A DNA stretch of 64,000 bases from Salinibacillus kushneri (GTDB lineage: Bacteria; Bacillota; Bacilli; Bacillales; Alkalibacillaceae), in assembly GCF_900111405.1 (NCBI RefSeq), contig NZ_FOHJ01000005.1:124001-188000 (forward strand). The letters run 5' to 3'. A model generated the notes under the pieces. That model searched no databases, was not told the DNA's origin, and was given only the letters and a program-made list of their open reading frames with translations. The position numbers and the translations under genes were made by a program. Below are positions 27,034 through 35,552 of this stretch, piece by piece (within the stretch, counting starts at the first letter, position 1; each line of letters opens with the position of its first letter).

Positions 27034-27452
27034 TAGTCAGCACCTACTTTCCTTCGATATAACGGTGGAACAATATATCTAGCATCTTCTTCCCCATAAA
27101 TACCTTTAATGTACGGAACCAATCGCTTTAAGTATTTCTGAATATTTTGATACAAATCCAACCGATGTTGGACGATGTTAGATGGCGTGACTTCCATCCA
27201 GAGGGAAGCTCTTCCCCACGCCCGGACAAGTGGTTCGAGAGCCTCGTCATCTCGGTAAAGAATAGAAAATAATTGTTTTAATTGATGAAGGTTCGGTTGT
27301 GGTTGATGTAGGATAAGAAGGATCTGATAAAGGACATGATTCGATTCATATAAGAGTGGTTTAATTCGTAATTCTAATGGGTTATTATTGATAGGAAAAT
27401 TCTCGAGGAGGTATTGGAAGGTTTGATATGTTCGAGCAATAGTATGGTACAT
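27030..27452 (-). CDS. small helical protein coupled to the molybdoenzyme
   Basis: 140 aa from the ATG at 27452, preferred because AAGGGGGG is right upstream; the longer frame from 27491 lacks one. The stop overlaps the molybdoenzyme start (ATGA), so the two are co-translated. Mostly helical and rich in Leu, His, Gln and Tyr (YQILLILHQPQPNLHQLKQLFSIL), with a conserved-looking basic C-terminus (YIVPPLYRRKVGADY). There is no TorD/NarJ signature and no Cys cluster, so it is neither an obvious electron carrier nor a known maturation chaperone; an analogous chaperone or regulatory role is inference. Confidence 0.75.
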   Translation of the reverse strand: MYHTIARTYQTFQYLLENFPINNNPLELRIKPLLYESNHVLYQILLILHQPQPNLHQLKQLFSILYRDDEALEPLVRAWGRASLWMEVTPSNIVQHRLDLYQNIQKYLKRLVPYIKGIYGEEDARYIVPPLYRRKVGADY

Positions 27453-27580
27453 TTTTGCCCCCCTTAAATAGACATCTGTTAAAAAACACAAACATACATT
27501 ATAGGTATATGAGATGAATAGGTTTTTATGATACGCTATTGCAGAGGTATATAATCCTTAGTGTGTTCCCCATTTAATAT

Positions 27581-28018
27581 TTATTTGATTTCCTCCGCCA
27601 ACTCTAAAATAATACCTTCTGGACCACGAACGTAGCATAATTTATAAGCGTTTTCGTAGTTTTGTATCTTACCAAAAAGTTCCGCTCCTTTCTTTTCCAA
27701 TTTGGCAACAACAGCTTCAATATCTTCAACAGCAAATGCAATATGCCGGATACCTAAGGTATTTGCAAAAGATTGCTGAATACCTTTTTCATCTGACGGC
27801 GTATGGAATTTAACCAGCTCCAAAGTTGCCTGGCTATTCGGCACCCCTAACATTACAACGGTCTCTCTAACATTATTAAGCCCAATTATCCGTTCTACCC
27901 ACTCTCCTTTCACTTCTCCTTCCCCTAGCACTTCAAGTCCAAATTCCTGAAAAAATTCTTTAACTGCCGAAAGATCATTTACGATTACACCGACATGATC
28001 TATTCTATTGATCTTCAC
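27581..28018 (-). CDS. VOC family protein, methylmalonyl-CoA-epimerase-like
   Basis: 145 aa. The layout matches epimerase-type VOC proteins: INRIDHVGVIVNDLSAVKEFFQEFGLEV with H8, ATLELVKF with the first Glu, GIRHIAFAVEDIEAVVAKL with His91 and GPEGIILELAEE with the last Glu. These four residues form the metal site. An epimerase or lyase function is possible; no acyl-CoA pathway genes are near. GTG start with AGGAGG eight bases upstream. It lies upstream of the molybdoenzyme pair with a 128-bp gap, probably separate. Confidence 0.87.
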   Translation of the reverse strand: MKINRIDHVGVIVNDLSAVKEFFQEFGLEVLGEGEVKGEWVERIIGLNNVRETVVMLGVPNSQATLELVKFHTPSDEKGIQQSFANTLGIRHIAFAVEDIEAVVAKLEKKGAELFGKIQNYENAYKLCYVRGPEGIILELAEEIK

Positions 28019-28257
28019 ATCTCATACCTCCTATATTTTATTAAGCTTATCACACACAATGGCTATGGCTTGGTAACGCGCCCGTTTGTTGAATCCTTTT
28101 CTCTTGAACAGTAAAAAAACTACGCAACAAATGGCTCTGGTGTTTTTCGTCTTTCTTCTTCAACATGAGCCACCGTTACTTTCTGTAGTGCTTACTGCTC
28201 ACCTATGAAGAATGATTAAGAAATGTAAGAAGAATTTTATTTTAAGAAAGGTGCACT

Positions 28258-28380
28258 TTATTTGGAGAGGCGGGCATGATAGCCTACTTTAGCTGAGACA
28301 GAATCTTTGATACGTCTGGCTTCATAGCTCATAATCATGCCCGCAGAGGCTCCAAGTAAAATGACGCAATTTCCCTGCAC
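28258..28380 (-). other. possible 40-aa ORF containing an 11-bp inverted repeat
   Basis: In the otherwise empty stretch 28019-28512 a minus-strand frame from GTG at 28380 (GGGAAG three bases before it) reads MQGNCVILLGASAGMIMSY, then EARRIKDSVSAKVGYHARLSK to TAA at 28258. Bases 28270-28280 and 28334-28344 are a perfect 11-bp inverted repeat (GCGGGCATGAT/ATCATGCCCGC), which makes it equally likely to be a structured element. No family recognised. Nothing else in the stretch looks functional to me. Confidence 0.3.
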
Positions 28381-28512
28381 TTACTTCCCAAAAGAAGTTT
28401 GTTAATACTTAGAAAAGTTTTAAAGCACTACATTTAGTTGCATTTATTCATCAATATTTAATAAAGATGATGCATTTAACGGCAAAATAATTGTCAGACG
28501 CACACCCATTAC

Positions 28513-29718
28513 TTACTTGATTATATTCCGAACGAACAAATGCTTATTTTGAAATACAATTATACTGACCACAGCAAGTAATAGTCCTGAAACAATGAAG
28601 ACTGTTCTAATTCCGATTAAATCTGCTAATATCCCCATAACAAGCGACGATATACCAAACACACCCGTTCCTATGGCACCTAAGGAAGTATAAACAGTCG
28701 ATAACCTTTCCTTTGGAACGCTGGTTTGAATTACTGTTTGCTGAGGAATGTTCTTTATCTGTCCAAAAAGTCCAACGCCAAGTGATAATAATAAAGCAAT
28801 GAATGGATTACTGGTCACGCTGAATAATTCTGTTATCAGAAAGCCAAACAATGAACCACCAAAGATAACCTTTCCTAATTTGTTTTCCAGAATAGAGGAG
28901 TATATTATACAATAAACACTCCCTAATATTAATCCCAAAAAGAAAGAACCATTAATGAAGCCCCACCATCTTTCACCTACGTGTAAAGCTTCACTGACGA
29001 ACACATATAAAATAGCAGCAACCCAAACTGTTCCTGCAATGGTTTCCAAAAAGTCTATTAATGCTATTTTCCTTAACACCGGAGTATTAAGTAAAGTTTT
29101 CCAGCCCTCTTTAATCTGTCCTAATTTACCTTCTTGTTCAATTGACTGTTGTTGAATATTTTCTAAGAAACACAGCAGGATACTTGCAATAACAAATAAG
29201 AGCCCAACAACCCATACTACCTGTTGGGAGCTCATGACTATTAAGAACAAACTACCCACAAACCACATTACTGTTTGAATTAATTGAGTTACTGTTTCTG
29301 CAATACCATTTGCCTTTACTAACTGTTCAGACTTTACATAATGTGGAATCAATGTTTGTCTAAGTGGGTTTGCACATCCATCAAGTAATGCGATTAACCC
29401 GATGATGATAAACAATAGGAAATAATTGGATTCTTCTATTACGTTTAACATCAACCCTAATACAATGATTAGACACGTTTTCCCTAGTTGTGAACCAGCC
29501 AGTAACCACTTCAAATTTACTTTTCCGATTAAAAAAGGGGTCAACAGACTAGATACAAACATAGAAGAGGTAATGGTAAAGGGCACAAATGATGCTGCAG
29601 TTGCCGATCCTGTTAATACAAAAATCGTACTAATAATACTTACCATATACAGAACATCACCCATATTGGCAAGTGACTGTCCCATCAATAGCAAAGAAAA
29701 ATTTTTATTCAGTTTCAT
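28513..29718 (-). CDS. MFS transporter (MFS_3/drug-exporter type)
   Basis: 401 aa from the ATG at 29718, preferred over 29739 because GGGGGAT lies seven bases upstream. About twelve membrane helices. The start FSLLLMGQSLANMGDVLYM, the central loop GQIKEGWKTLLNTPVLRKIALIDF and the DGCANPLRQTLIPHYV motif place it with enterobactin-exporter-like and multidrug MFS proteins. It probably expels a lipophilic or cationic compound. It stands alone; the nearest regulator is unrelated. A ~360-bp gene-free stretch (29719-30077) upstream holds only AT-rich DNA and presumably its promoter. Confidence 0.9.
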   Translation of the reverse strand: MKLNKNFSLLLMGQSLANMGDVLYMVSIISTIFVLTGSATAASFVPFTITSSMFVSSLLTPFLIGKVNLKWLLAGSQLGKTCLIIVLGLMLNVIEESNYFLLFIIIGLIALLDGCANPLRQTLIPHYVKSEQLVKANGIAETVTQLIQTVMWFVGSLFLIVMSSQQVVWVVGLLFVIASILLCFLENIQQQSIEQEGKLGQIKEGWKTLLNTPVLRKIALIDFLETIAGTVWVAAILYVFVSEALHVGERWWGFINGSFFLGLILGSVYCIIYSSILENKLGKVIFGGSLFGFLITELFSVTSNPFIALLLSLGVGLFGQIKNIPQQTVIQTSVPKERLSTVYTSLGAIGTGVFGISSLVMGILADLIGIRTVFIVSGLLLAVVSIIVFQNKHLFVRNIIK

Positions 29719-30077
29719 ACAATATCCCCCATTTTTCATACCTTTTCTTCTCTAAATGGGGGAATTTTAAATTGGACTATTCATCTATATATAGCTCCTT
29801 TGTTCTTATAGATAAATCCTGGGGGATATGAATTTATCAAAATTTTCCACTATAATCCTTATATAATTCTAACATAAATTTAAAGGATTACCTTCTTGCT
29901 CAACCCTTACACTGAAGTTATTCATAGACCAGCATGTATTTGCCATTTAATCTATGTATGAAATGGCAATATATTTCCTGACCTTCAACATACTGCCGAT
30001 GTATAAAATCGTGTATATTGAGAGTCTTTTGATTATGGAGTTTCTTAAAGTAAAGCATCCTGTTTGTTTGATAAACG

Positions 30078-30641
30078 TTATTTATTTTTTAGTAGTCTTT
30101 CACCAAGAAAATCCTTGGCCATAAAATAGGCATTCGCTGTAAATAATTGTGTTTTTATTTGGTTTGTTCTTAGTAACTTACCCATTTCATCAAAGTCAAA
30201 CAAGTTAGATTTTATATCTTCGGTATCATCTAAATCTTGTTCAAATTCTTTAAAGGCTTCTATGATAAGATAAGTTATAACTTTATTGTTTTGAGTGGCT
30301 GGATTGACCATAAATTCTCCTAATTTAATGGGCTTTGTCTTTGACGTGAATCCTGTTTCTTCTCTGACTTCTCTTAGTATTCCTTCCTCAAATGACTCAT
30401 TTTCTTCTATTTTTCCAGCAGGAATTTCTAAAAAGAAATCATCTCCAGCATGTCGATATTGTTCCACAAGTACAATCTGTTTATCTTTAGTTAAAACAAT
30501 TGCATTTACCCAATCGGAGTATTCATTGACATAATAATCATCTATTACAGTTCCGTTAGAAAGTTCACATTTATCTTTTCTTAAATTACCAAAAGGTGTC
30601 TTATATAAATATTCTGAGTCTAAAGTTTTCCATCTTTTCAA
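30078..30641 (-). CDS. NUDIX hydrolase, ADP-ribose-pyrophosphatase-like
   Basis: 187 aa. The Nudix box is complete: G76-x5-E82-x7-R90-E91-V92-x-E94-E95-x-G97 in GKIEENESFEEGILREVREETG. The preceding VLVEQYRHAGDDFFLEIPAGK is typical of the ADP-ribose pyrophosphatase branch, which hydrolyses ADP-ribose to AMP and ribose-5-phosphate; the exact nucleotide is not certain. TTG start after AGGGGG. It follows the DinB gene by 21 bp on the same strand and is probably co-transcribed. Confidence 0.92.
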   Translation of the reverse strand: MKRWKTLDSEYLYKTPFGNLRKDKCELSNGTVIDDYYVNEYSDWVNAIVLTKDKQIVLVEQYRHAGDDFFLEIPAGKIEENESFEEGILREVREETGFTSKTKPIKLGEFMVNPATQNNKVITYLIIEAFKEFEQDLDDTEDIKSNLFDFDEMGKLLRTNQIKTQLFTANAYFMAKDFLGERLLKNK

Positions 30642-30662
30642 GCATAATTCCCCCTAAAAGTA

Positions 30663-31175
30663 TTAATCTACTCTTTTATTTGAAAGTGATTTTTCAATAT
30701 ACCACTTTCTAAGTTGATTGATATGAGCCTGATGATAGCGGTTATGGTCAGCCATATGCCAAAGTCCCCAACGAATGGTTGCTTGCTTTTCATTTTCATG
30801 ACCAAAAGTAACAACTTTATCTAAATCAACATCTGTTAATTGTGTACATGTATCTTTTAACATTTTTAATACACCTTTATATTTAGATATAAGTATATTC
30901 AAAGATTTTCCTTTGACCATCGGAAGCCTATTATTTCCATCTAACATGGGGCCATATTCCTCTTTTAGAGAATGGGGAAGTGGTTGCTGTTTCATTCTAT
31001 AAACCCAATTAAGGTCAACATAGGTAATATGTTTTATTAACTGAGCTGTACTATTAAAGTTGTTATTTGGACCCTTGTAATCTATTTCTTCTTGGGACAT
31101 ACCATCTGTAATAAATTGTAATCGTTGACTATTTTCTTTCACAGCCGAATAAAGAATTCCCACAATTGGTGACAT
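30663..31175 (-). CDS. DinB family protein (YfiT-like)
   Basis: 170 aa from the ATG at 31175 (AAAGGTGAT upstream); the longer frame to 31205 lacks a ribosome site. The metal site is H49 (QLIKHITY) with H144 and H148 in HMADHNRYHQ. The IDYKGPNNNFNSTAQL segment and the end WGLWHMADHNRYHQAHI are characteristic of YfiT-type metal-dependent hydrolase/thiol-transferase-like DinB proteins. Function unknown in detail; a bacillithiol link is possible. It precedes the NUDIX gene in a two-gene unit. Confidence 0.88.
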   Translation of the reverse strand: MSPIVGILYSAVKENSQRLQFITDGMSQEEIDYKGPNNNFNSTAQLIKHITYVDLNWVYRMKQQPLPHSLKEEYGPMLDGNNRLPMVKGKSLNILISKYKGVLKMLKDTCTQLTDVDLDKVVTFGHENEKQATIRWGLWHMADHNRYHQAHINQLRKWYIEKSLSNKRVD

Positions 31176-31362
31176 ATTTGCATCACCTTTTAAATCGAAA
31201 AACATCCCAGACTTTCCTCCTGTATTAATATTTACAAATAAATTTTAACATAATATTCCGACGGTTCTTTCAAAAAATAATAGATCATCTTTTTTATGAT
31301 CTTCTTATTCAACTCTTCACCCATTTATTTAAGTAGACCTCTTCACAAACTTAGATAAATTA

Positions 31363-32307
31363 CTAAACTTGTTTCCACATTTTCAAAAATACATCTTCTT
31401 CCATTTTAAAATATGCATCCATAAATCCATAATAGATATACCCATCTTTAAGAAGTGTAAGTCTAACTGTAGAACCATCATCCAACTTAATACTCAATTC
31501 TCTGAATTGATCGTCATTTCGTGAATTACTTAATGGGTCTGAATTTTGACCACGAGGTATAGGCTTCGTCTTGTTTAGTTCCGCAACAAAGGTTTTTAAA
31601 GTTTCCATATCTTTAATAGGTTGATAATTATCAATATTGTTATTCCAATCACTGAATGTTCTATACTGTGCAGAAGATATATGCCCTTTAATATTTAATT
31701 TACCGAATACATCTTCACCTTTATTTATTGTAATTCCATTGAGGTTCTCATAAAATTCGGCATATTTCTTCCCGTCTTGTTCTTTATAAGTCATTATTCT
31801 AAAGTCTTTATCGTACCCTTTAACAGAGTATACATCTGCTTTTCCTACTGTCGATGCAAACTCTTCATCATAGGCTTCTTGTTCACTCCATTCATCTATT
31901 GTTCCTTTTGTTGTTCCGAGTTTTTCACCTATAATATCCTTTGCAGTTTTGGCATCAATCTCTGTCCTTGTATTTGTGTATATTTTACCGTTATATACAA
32001 TTAAACCAATCATATCAGCACTCATATTTTCCTCTGGTAATTGAATAGCAGGGATATTAACTCCACCATCTTCCATAACAATTGGTGTATTGGGATTATT
32101 TGTTGTATCGCTTAAATCGTTATTAAACAAAGTGAACGTTCCGATAGACACGAGTAAAGCGGCAGCAATGCCTATGCCTTTTACATTATATCTTTTTTTC
32201 TCACTTTTCATTTCTTCTTTAGCTTGGGAAATGCCCATTTTACTTCTCTCACTCAATTCTTTTGGTAGTTCAATTTTATCCATTTCTAGTTTAATCTTAT
32301 TACTCAT
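31363..32307 (-). CDS. membrane-anchored anti-sigma factor for the adjacent ECF sigma
   Basis: 314 aa. A cytoplasmic N-terminal segment of ~42 residues with KIELPKELSERSKMGISQAKEEM is followed by a single membrane helix (~44-62) and a ~250-residue extracytoplasmic part. The order and the 8-bp overlap with the ECF sigma gene are the standard layout in which the membrane protein sequesters the sigma factor. The N-terminal segment resembles the DUF4179/RsiX-like sigma-binding region; the outer domain is unknown and would sense the signal. GAAAGGAGAC before the ATG. Confidence 0.82.
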   Translation of the reverse strand: MSNKIKLEMDKIELPKELSERSKMGISQAKEEMKSEKKRYNVKGIGIAAALLVSIGTFTLFNNDLSDTTNNPNTPIVMEDGGVNIPAIQLPEENMSADMIGLIVYNGKIYTNTRTEIDAKTAKDIIGEKLGTTKGTIDEWSEQEAYDEEFASTVGKADVYSVKGYDKDFRIMTYKEQDGKKYAEFYENLNGITINKGEDVFGKLNIKGHISSAQYRTFSDWNNNIDNYQPIKDMETLKTFVAELNKTKPIPRGQNSDPLSNSRNDDQFRELSIKLDDGSTVRLTLLKDGYIYYGFMDAYFKMEEDVFLKMWKQV

Positions 32308-32821
32308 AGAAACCGTCTCCTTTCAAATTATTACGGAGCTTATTTAAACCTCTATATAAAATAGTTTTCGCCGTACCTAAAGGGATATCGAGCGTTTCGG
32401 ATACCTCTTTGAATGTTAACCCTTCGTAAAATCTTAAAATAACAACACTTTTTTCTTCTTCATTTAAACCTTCGATTAAGTCACGAACCGTCACTTCTAA
32501 ATCAATGTCTTCGTTTATACCCCCCGATAAATTTCCCTCAAGTTCTGGCATTAACTGAACTACTTTTTTCTGCTTTCGAAGTAAATCTAATGAACAGTTA
32601 ACTGCTATTCTTATTAACCAAGTTTTAAAGTATTTTGGCTCTTTTAGATTTTTGATTGTTTTGAATGAACGATATGCTGTTTCTTGAACCACATCGAGTG
32701 CATCGCTTTGATTTTTCACATATACAAAAGCTATTTTATAGATATCCTTTTCGTATTCCTGAAATAAAGTTAAAAATGCATTATCATTACCTTTTTGAGC
32801 TTTCTTTACTAGATCTAGCAA
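32300..32821 (-). CDS. ECF-type RNA polymerase sigma factor
   Basis: 173 aa with complete region 2 (FQEYEKDIYKIAFVYVKNQSDALDVVQETAYRSF, KTWLIRIAVN) and region 4 (EEEKSVVILRFYEGLTFKEVSETLDIPLGTAKTILYRGLNKLR). Residues at -10 and -35 recognition are not specific enough to name a SigV/SigX orthologue. TTG start with GGAGGTG eight bases upstream. The anti-sigma gene overlaps its end. Upstream at 32855-32860 the minus strand reads CGTCTA, the -10 type used by extracytoplasmic sigma factors, but the expected -35 is poor, so autoregulation is only a suggestion. Confidence 0.92.
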   Translation of the reverse strand: MLDLVKKAQKGNDNAFLTLFQEYEKDIYKIAFVYVKNQSDALDVVQETAYRSFKTIKNLKEPKYFKTWLIRIAVNCSLDLLRKQKKVVQLMPELEGNLSGGINEDIDLEVTVRDLIEGLNEEEKSVVILRFYEGLTFKEVSETLDIPLGTAKTILYRGLNKLRNNLKGDGFYE

Positions 32822-32977
32822 TCAATTGCCACCTCCGTATCCCATTTCATTTATTAGACGTTTAAATTATTCGTTTGGCTTTAATTTGTTTTTTCAAAAA
32901 AATAATCGCCCTTTAAAGGACGATATACTGACGTTAATTCAAATCCCTTATTCAACTTTACTGATAATGAATGCTAC

Positions 32978-33361
32978 TTAAAAACGTCTTGAAAATACGA
33001 CAAAGGAAATAAAGACAGTCATCATTGTTAAAGCAGCCAAAACGCTCACACTTTGATAACCACTCAATGTTATTACGTTAAATTGAAAAAGTCCCATTAG
33101 TATAATCATATAACCTAAGATGAAAAAGTAACTAATAAACATACCCTTTTCCCGTATTCGTTTGGAACGTTCATCATTTTCTTTAAATTGAGGATAAAGA
33201 TAAGCATTACAAAACGCCATCACACTAACTCCAAACAAAACTATATCGTGACCCATCGGAAAAACTCCAGCTGAAATAGAAGCAATACTTGCTATTACGC
33301 TAAATGCTAAAAAGAGAAATCCAAAGACAACAAATTGTATTTGACCTGTTTTTTTATTCAT
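32978..33361 (-). CDS. membrane protein paired with an XRE regulator
   Basis: 127 aa with four hydrophobic segments; the motif FKENDERSKRIREKGMFISYF in the loop between helices 2 and 3 is typical of small Bacillaceae membrane proteins that lie next to a short XRE regulator. The regulator gene (33389-33595) begins 28 bp upstream and shares the transcript. A permease label is common in databases but not supported by sequence. GGAGGTT precedes the ATG. Confidence 0.8.
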   Translation of the reverse strand: MNKKTGQIQFVVFGFLFLAFSVIASIASISAGVFPMGHDIVLFGVSVMAFCNAYLYPQFKENDERSKRIREKGMFISYFFILGYMIILMGLFQFNVITLSGYQSVSVLAALTMMTVFISFVVFSRRF

Positions 33362-33388
33362 AATTCAACCTCCTAATAATAAATAAAA

Positions 33389-33595
33389 TTACTTATAATC
33401 GTCTTGTTCTAAGAAAAAGATGTTTTCCACACTTGTATCAAATAATTCAGCGATAATCATTGCCAAGGGAAGAGATGGATTATACCTACCCTTTTCAATT
33501 GATATAATTGTTTGTCTAGAAACCCCTAACTTTTCTGCTAACTTATCTTGAGAGAAACCAAGTTTCTTTCTATGTTCATTCATTTTATTTTTCAA
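33389..33595 (-). CDS. short XRE-type (YozG/YgzD-like) regulator
   Basis: 68 aa. The HTH core is SQDKLAEKLGVSRQTIISIEKGRYNPSLPLAMIIAELF. The start is placed at TTG 33595 after GGAGGT at ten bases; the upstream GTG at 33607 overlaps this ribosome site and is less likely. The protein with its ~127-aa membrane partner follows the common arrangement of stand-alone XRE-membrane pairs of unknown signal. Confidence 0.88.
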   Translation of the reverse strand: MKNKMNEHRKKLGFSQDKLAEKLGVSRQTIISIEKGRYNPSLPLAMIIAELFDTSVENIFFLEQDDYK

Positions 33596-33695
33596 TGTTA
33601 CTACCACCTCCTACTACATCAATTTATGGTAAAGCACCCTTTACGTCAAGTTTGCTTTACATATATTTTATCATTATTTAAAATTCCCTTTAATG

Positions 33696-33735
33696 ACATA
33701 AAAAAAACTGTACCTTTATTAAAAAGACACAGTTT
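33696..33735 (-). terminator. terminator of the YdeI-like gene
   Basis: Stem AAACTGT/ACAGTTT (33705-33735), followed on the minus strand by an eight-T tract (TTTTTTTA). It lies ~140 bp past the YdeI stop at 33876. Confidence 0.8.
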
Positions 33736-33875
33736 AAATGTTTATCAGTATTCTGCCTACTTAGTTTACGTACATCACTTTCATTACCCACTCATATTTT
33801 AGGTTTTGAGTACTGAAGCAGTGTATAATTGTTCACTTGCACTAAGCACATAAGTAGAAAAACGATACTAATCAT

Positions 33876-34463
33876 TTAAGCATTTTCCGTTGAGAATTGC
33901 TGCGTATATTTTTCGATCCTGGACACCCTAGTTTTAGATTGTTTGGCTTTTGAGAAGTAAAGAACGTATGCCCTTTGTCGTCCCGGTGTCAATGCCTCAA
34001 AGGCGGTTTTTAAGGCAGGGATTTCATCGAATTTATTTTGCAGTTCTTCAGGAATAATGAATTCTGAAGTCTGTTTATAATTAACTTCCAAACCAGCTTT
34101 TTCAACTTCAATCGCTTCATTAATATAGGTTTTCAAGATGGTTTCCATTTCAACTATTTCTTGAACATTGGTGAACCGAATCTGGCGTTGTGCCTGAGAA
34201 TTCTCACCAGGCTTGATTAGAATATCCTTGGTATCCTTTAACAGGACACCTTTGAAAAACATAAGCGCACAATATTCTTTAAACCCTTGAATGATAACAA
34301 TATTACTTTTCTCAAACGTGTAACATGGTTTACGCCACTTTAATTCTTCTGTTAGCCCACAATCAAGAAGGATCATTCTCAATTTATCTATTTCTTCCGG
34401 CCACTTTTCGACTTTACTGATATATTCATCAATCTTAGGATTCATTTTACTATCTGTCAGCAA
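33876..34463 (-). CDS. YdeI family protein (DUF1801 plus OmdA-like domain)
   Basis: 195 aa. The N-terminal DUF1801 domain (MNPKIDEYISKVEKWPEEIDKLRMIL, ELKWRKPCYTF, CALMFFKGVLL) and a C-terminal bacteriocin-protection (OmdA) segment (ALTPGRQRAYVLYFSKAKQSKTRVSRIEKY) are in the order seen in YdeI/YdhG proteins. Its biochemical role is unknown; a link to stress or peptide resistance is only suggested for the OmdA part. TTG start after AAGGGGTG. Monocistronic. Confidence 0.9.
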   Translation of the reverse strand: MLTDSKMNPKIDEYISKVEKWPEEIDKLRMILLDCGLTEELKWRKPCYTFEKSNIVIIQGFKEYCALMFFKGVLLKDTKDILIKPGENSQAQRQIRFTNVQEIVEMETILKTYINEAIEVEKAGLEVNYKQTSEFIIPEELQNKFDEIPALKTAFEALTPGRQRAYVLYFSKAKQSKTRVSRIEKYTQQFSTENA

Positions 34464-34527
34464 GGAACACCCCTTTTTCCTTTTGTTACCATACTATCAA
34501 TTTTAAAGATAGATAGTATGGTAAAAG

Positions 34528-34932
34528 CTATCTTATTTCATTTAATGCTTCCCAAAATAATGTTAACTCCTGTACATACGAATTATTTATATTTGTAAGA
34601 AGTTCATCAAACAACTTTTCATTTTTATGAATGTAAAGGGATAAATTCCTTCTATTTTGTATCTTGAACCAAATTTGTTGATTCTGGACAATGCCGAGTT
34701 TGGCTAACTCCCTAACAGCCTGGCGAGGAGTTTCGACAGATTTACCTTTTGCATCTAGGTAAGCAAACATCACCTTTTCTGCAAAATGTAATGTAATTTC
34801 AAAATAATGGATGTATCCTGCTTTTTCAAGTTTACTATCGAATACAGAGTTCTTATGTTTTATTAATTCATTGAATGCCTTCTCGTAATTCTCAAAAATC
34901 TGTCTCCAGCGAATTTCGTCATCATTATTCAT
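34528..34932 (-). CDS. HI0074-type HEPN protein (nucleotidyltransferase partner), orphan
   Basis: 134 aa helical protein matching the substrate-binding subunit of the HI0073/HI0074 pair: FENYEKAFNELI, KAGYIHYFEITLHFAEKVM, PRQAVRELAKLGIV and the HEPN signature R95-N-x5-H102 in RRNLSLYIH. In two-gene MNT/HEPN modules the HEPN protein is an RNase toxin silenced by the nucleotidyltransferase. No nucleotidyltransferase gene lies next to it here; the neighbours are YdeI and a broken DHFR-like gene. It may therefore be a decayed module or an independent HEPN. AAAGGAG before the ATG. Confidence 0.82.
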   Translation of the reverse strand: MNNDDEIRWRQIFENYEKAFNELIKHKNSVFDSKLEKAGYIHYFEITLHFAEKVMFAYLDAKGKSVETPRQAVRELAKLGIVQNQQIWFKIQNRRNLSLYIHKNEKLFDELLTNINNSYVQELTLFWEALNEIR

Positions 34933-34961
34933 GGAATTTCTCCTTTTTCTTAAGAATCCCC

Positions 34962-35497
34962 TTATTCATTGTTTACTTCATAATGCAGTTCTACAAATTG
35001 ATTAAAGTTTCTTGTACCTTTTAACGACAAATCTAATTGATAGTCGCCTTGTTTAAATAATGGTATTCCCTTACCGATTACACTTGGGGCAACTGTTAAA
35101 ATCATTTCGTCAACTAAATTTTCCTTAATGAAAGAGTGTAGCAATTCCCCACCACCAACCATCCAAATATTCTTTCCTTCTTTGTTTTTAAGATGATTGA
35201 CAAAATGAACTATATCTCCATTTTTAAAACTTACATCCTTCGTGTCCTCAACCGCTGATCTTGTAAAAACATAACACTCTTTTCCCTGATATGGAAACTC
35301 TCCTGTTTCATGCTTCACAATCCAATCATACGTTTTCTTCCCCATTAAACAGTGTCAACCGTATTATAAAACGCTAAAAATCCATTGTCGCCTTCACCTT
35401 CAACATTAAATAGCCAATCTAAAGACTCATCGTTTGTAGCTATGTATCCGTCCAGACTCATAGCAATAAATAATACCAATTTTCGTTTGTTATTCAT
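34962..35497 (-). pseudogene. DHFR-family (RibD C-terminal-like) protein, frameshifted
   Basis: From the ATG at 35497 the frame reads NNKRKLVLFIAMSLDGYIA then WLFNVEGEGDNGFLAFYN and stops after VDTV. From 35345, one base away, MGKKTYDWIVKHETGEFPY onward completes the fold (IWMVGGGELLHSFIKENLVDEMILTVAPSVIGKG). A missing base between VDTV and MGKK joins them. The family is NADPH-dependent reductases with YyaP/YwjB-type members; the second open frame by itself could translate but would lack the first strands. Confidence 0.88.
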
Positions 35498-35552
35498 AAA
35501 ATCCCACCCCGAACAAGATTATATGTTCAAATTTTTGATTTACTCATGCAAC

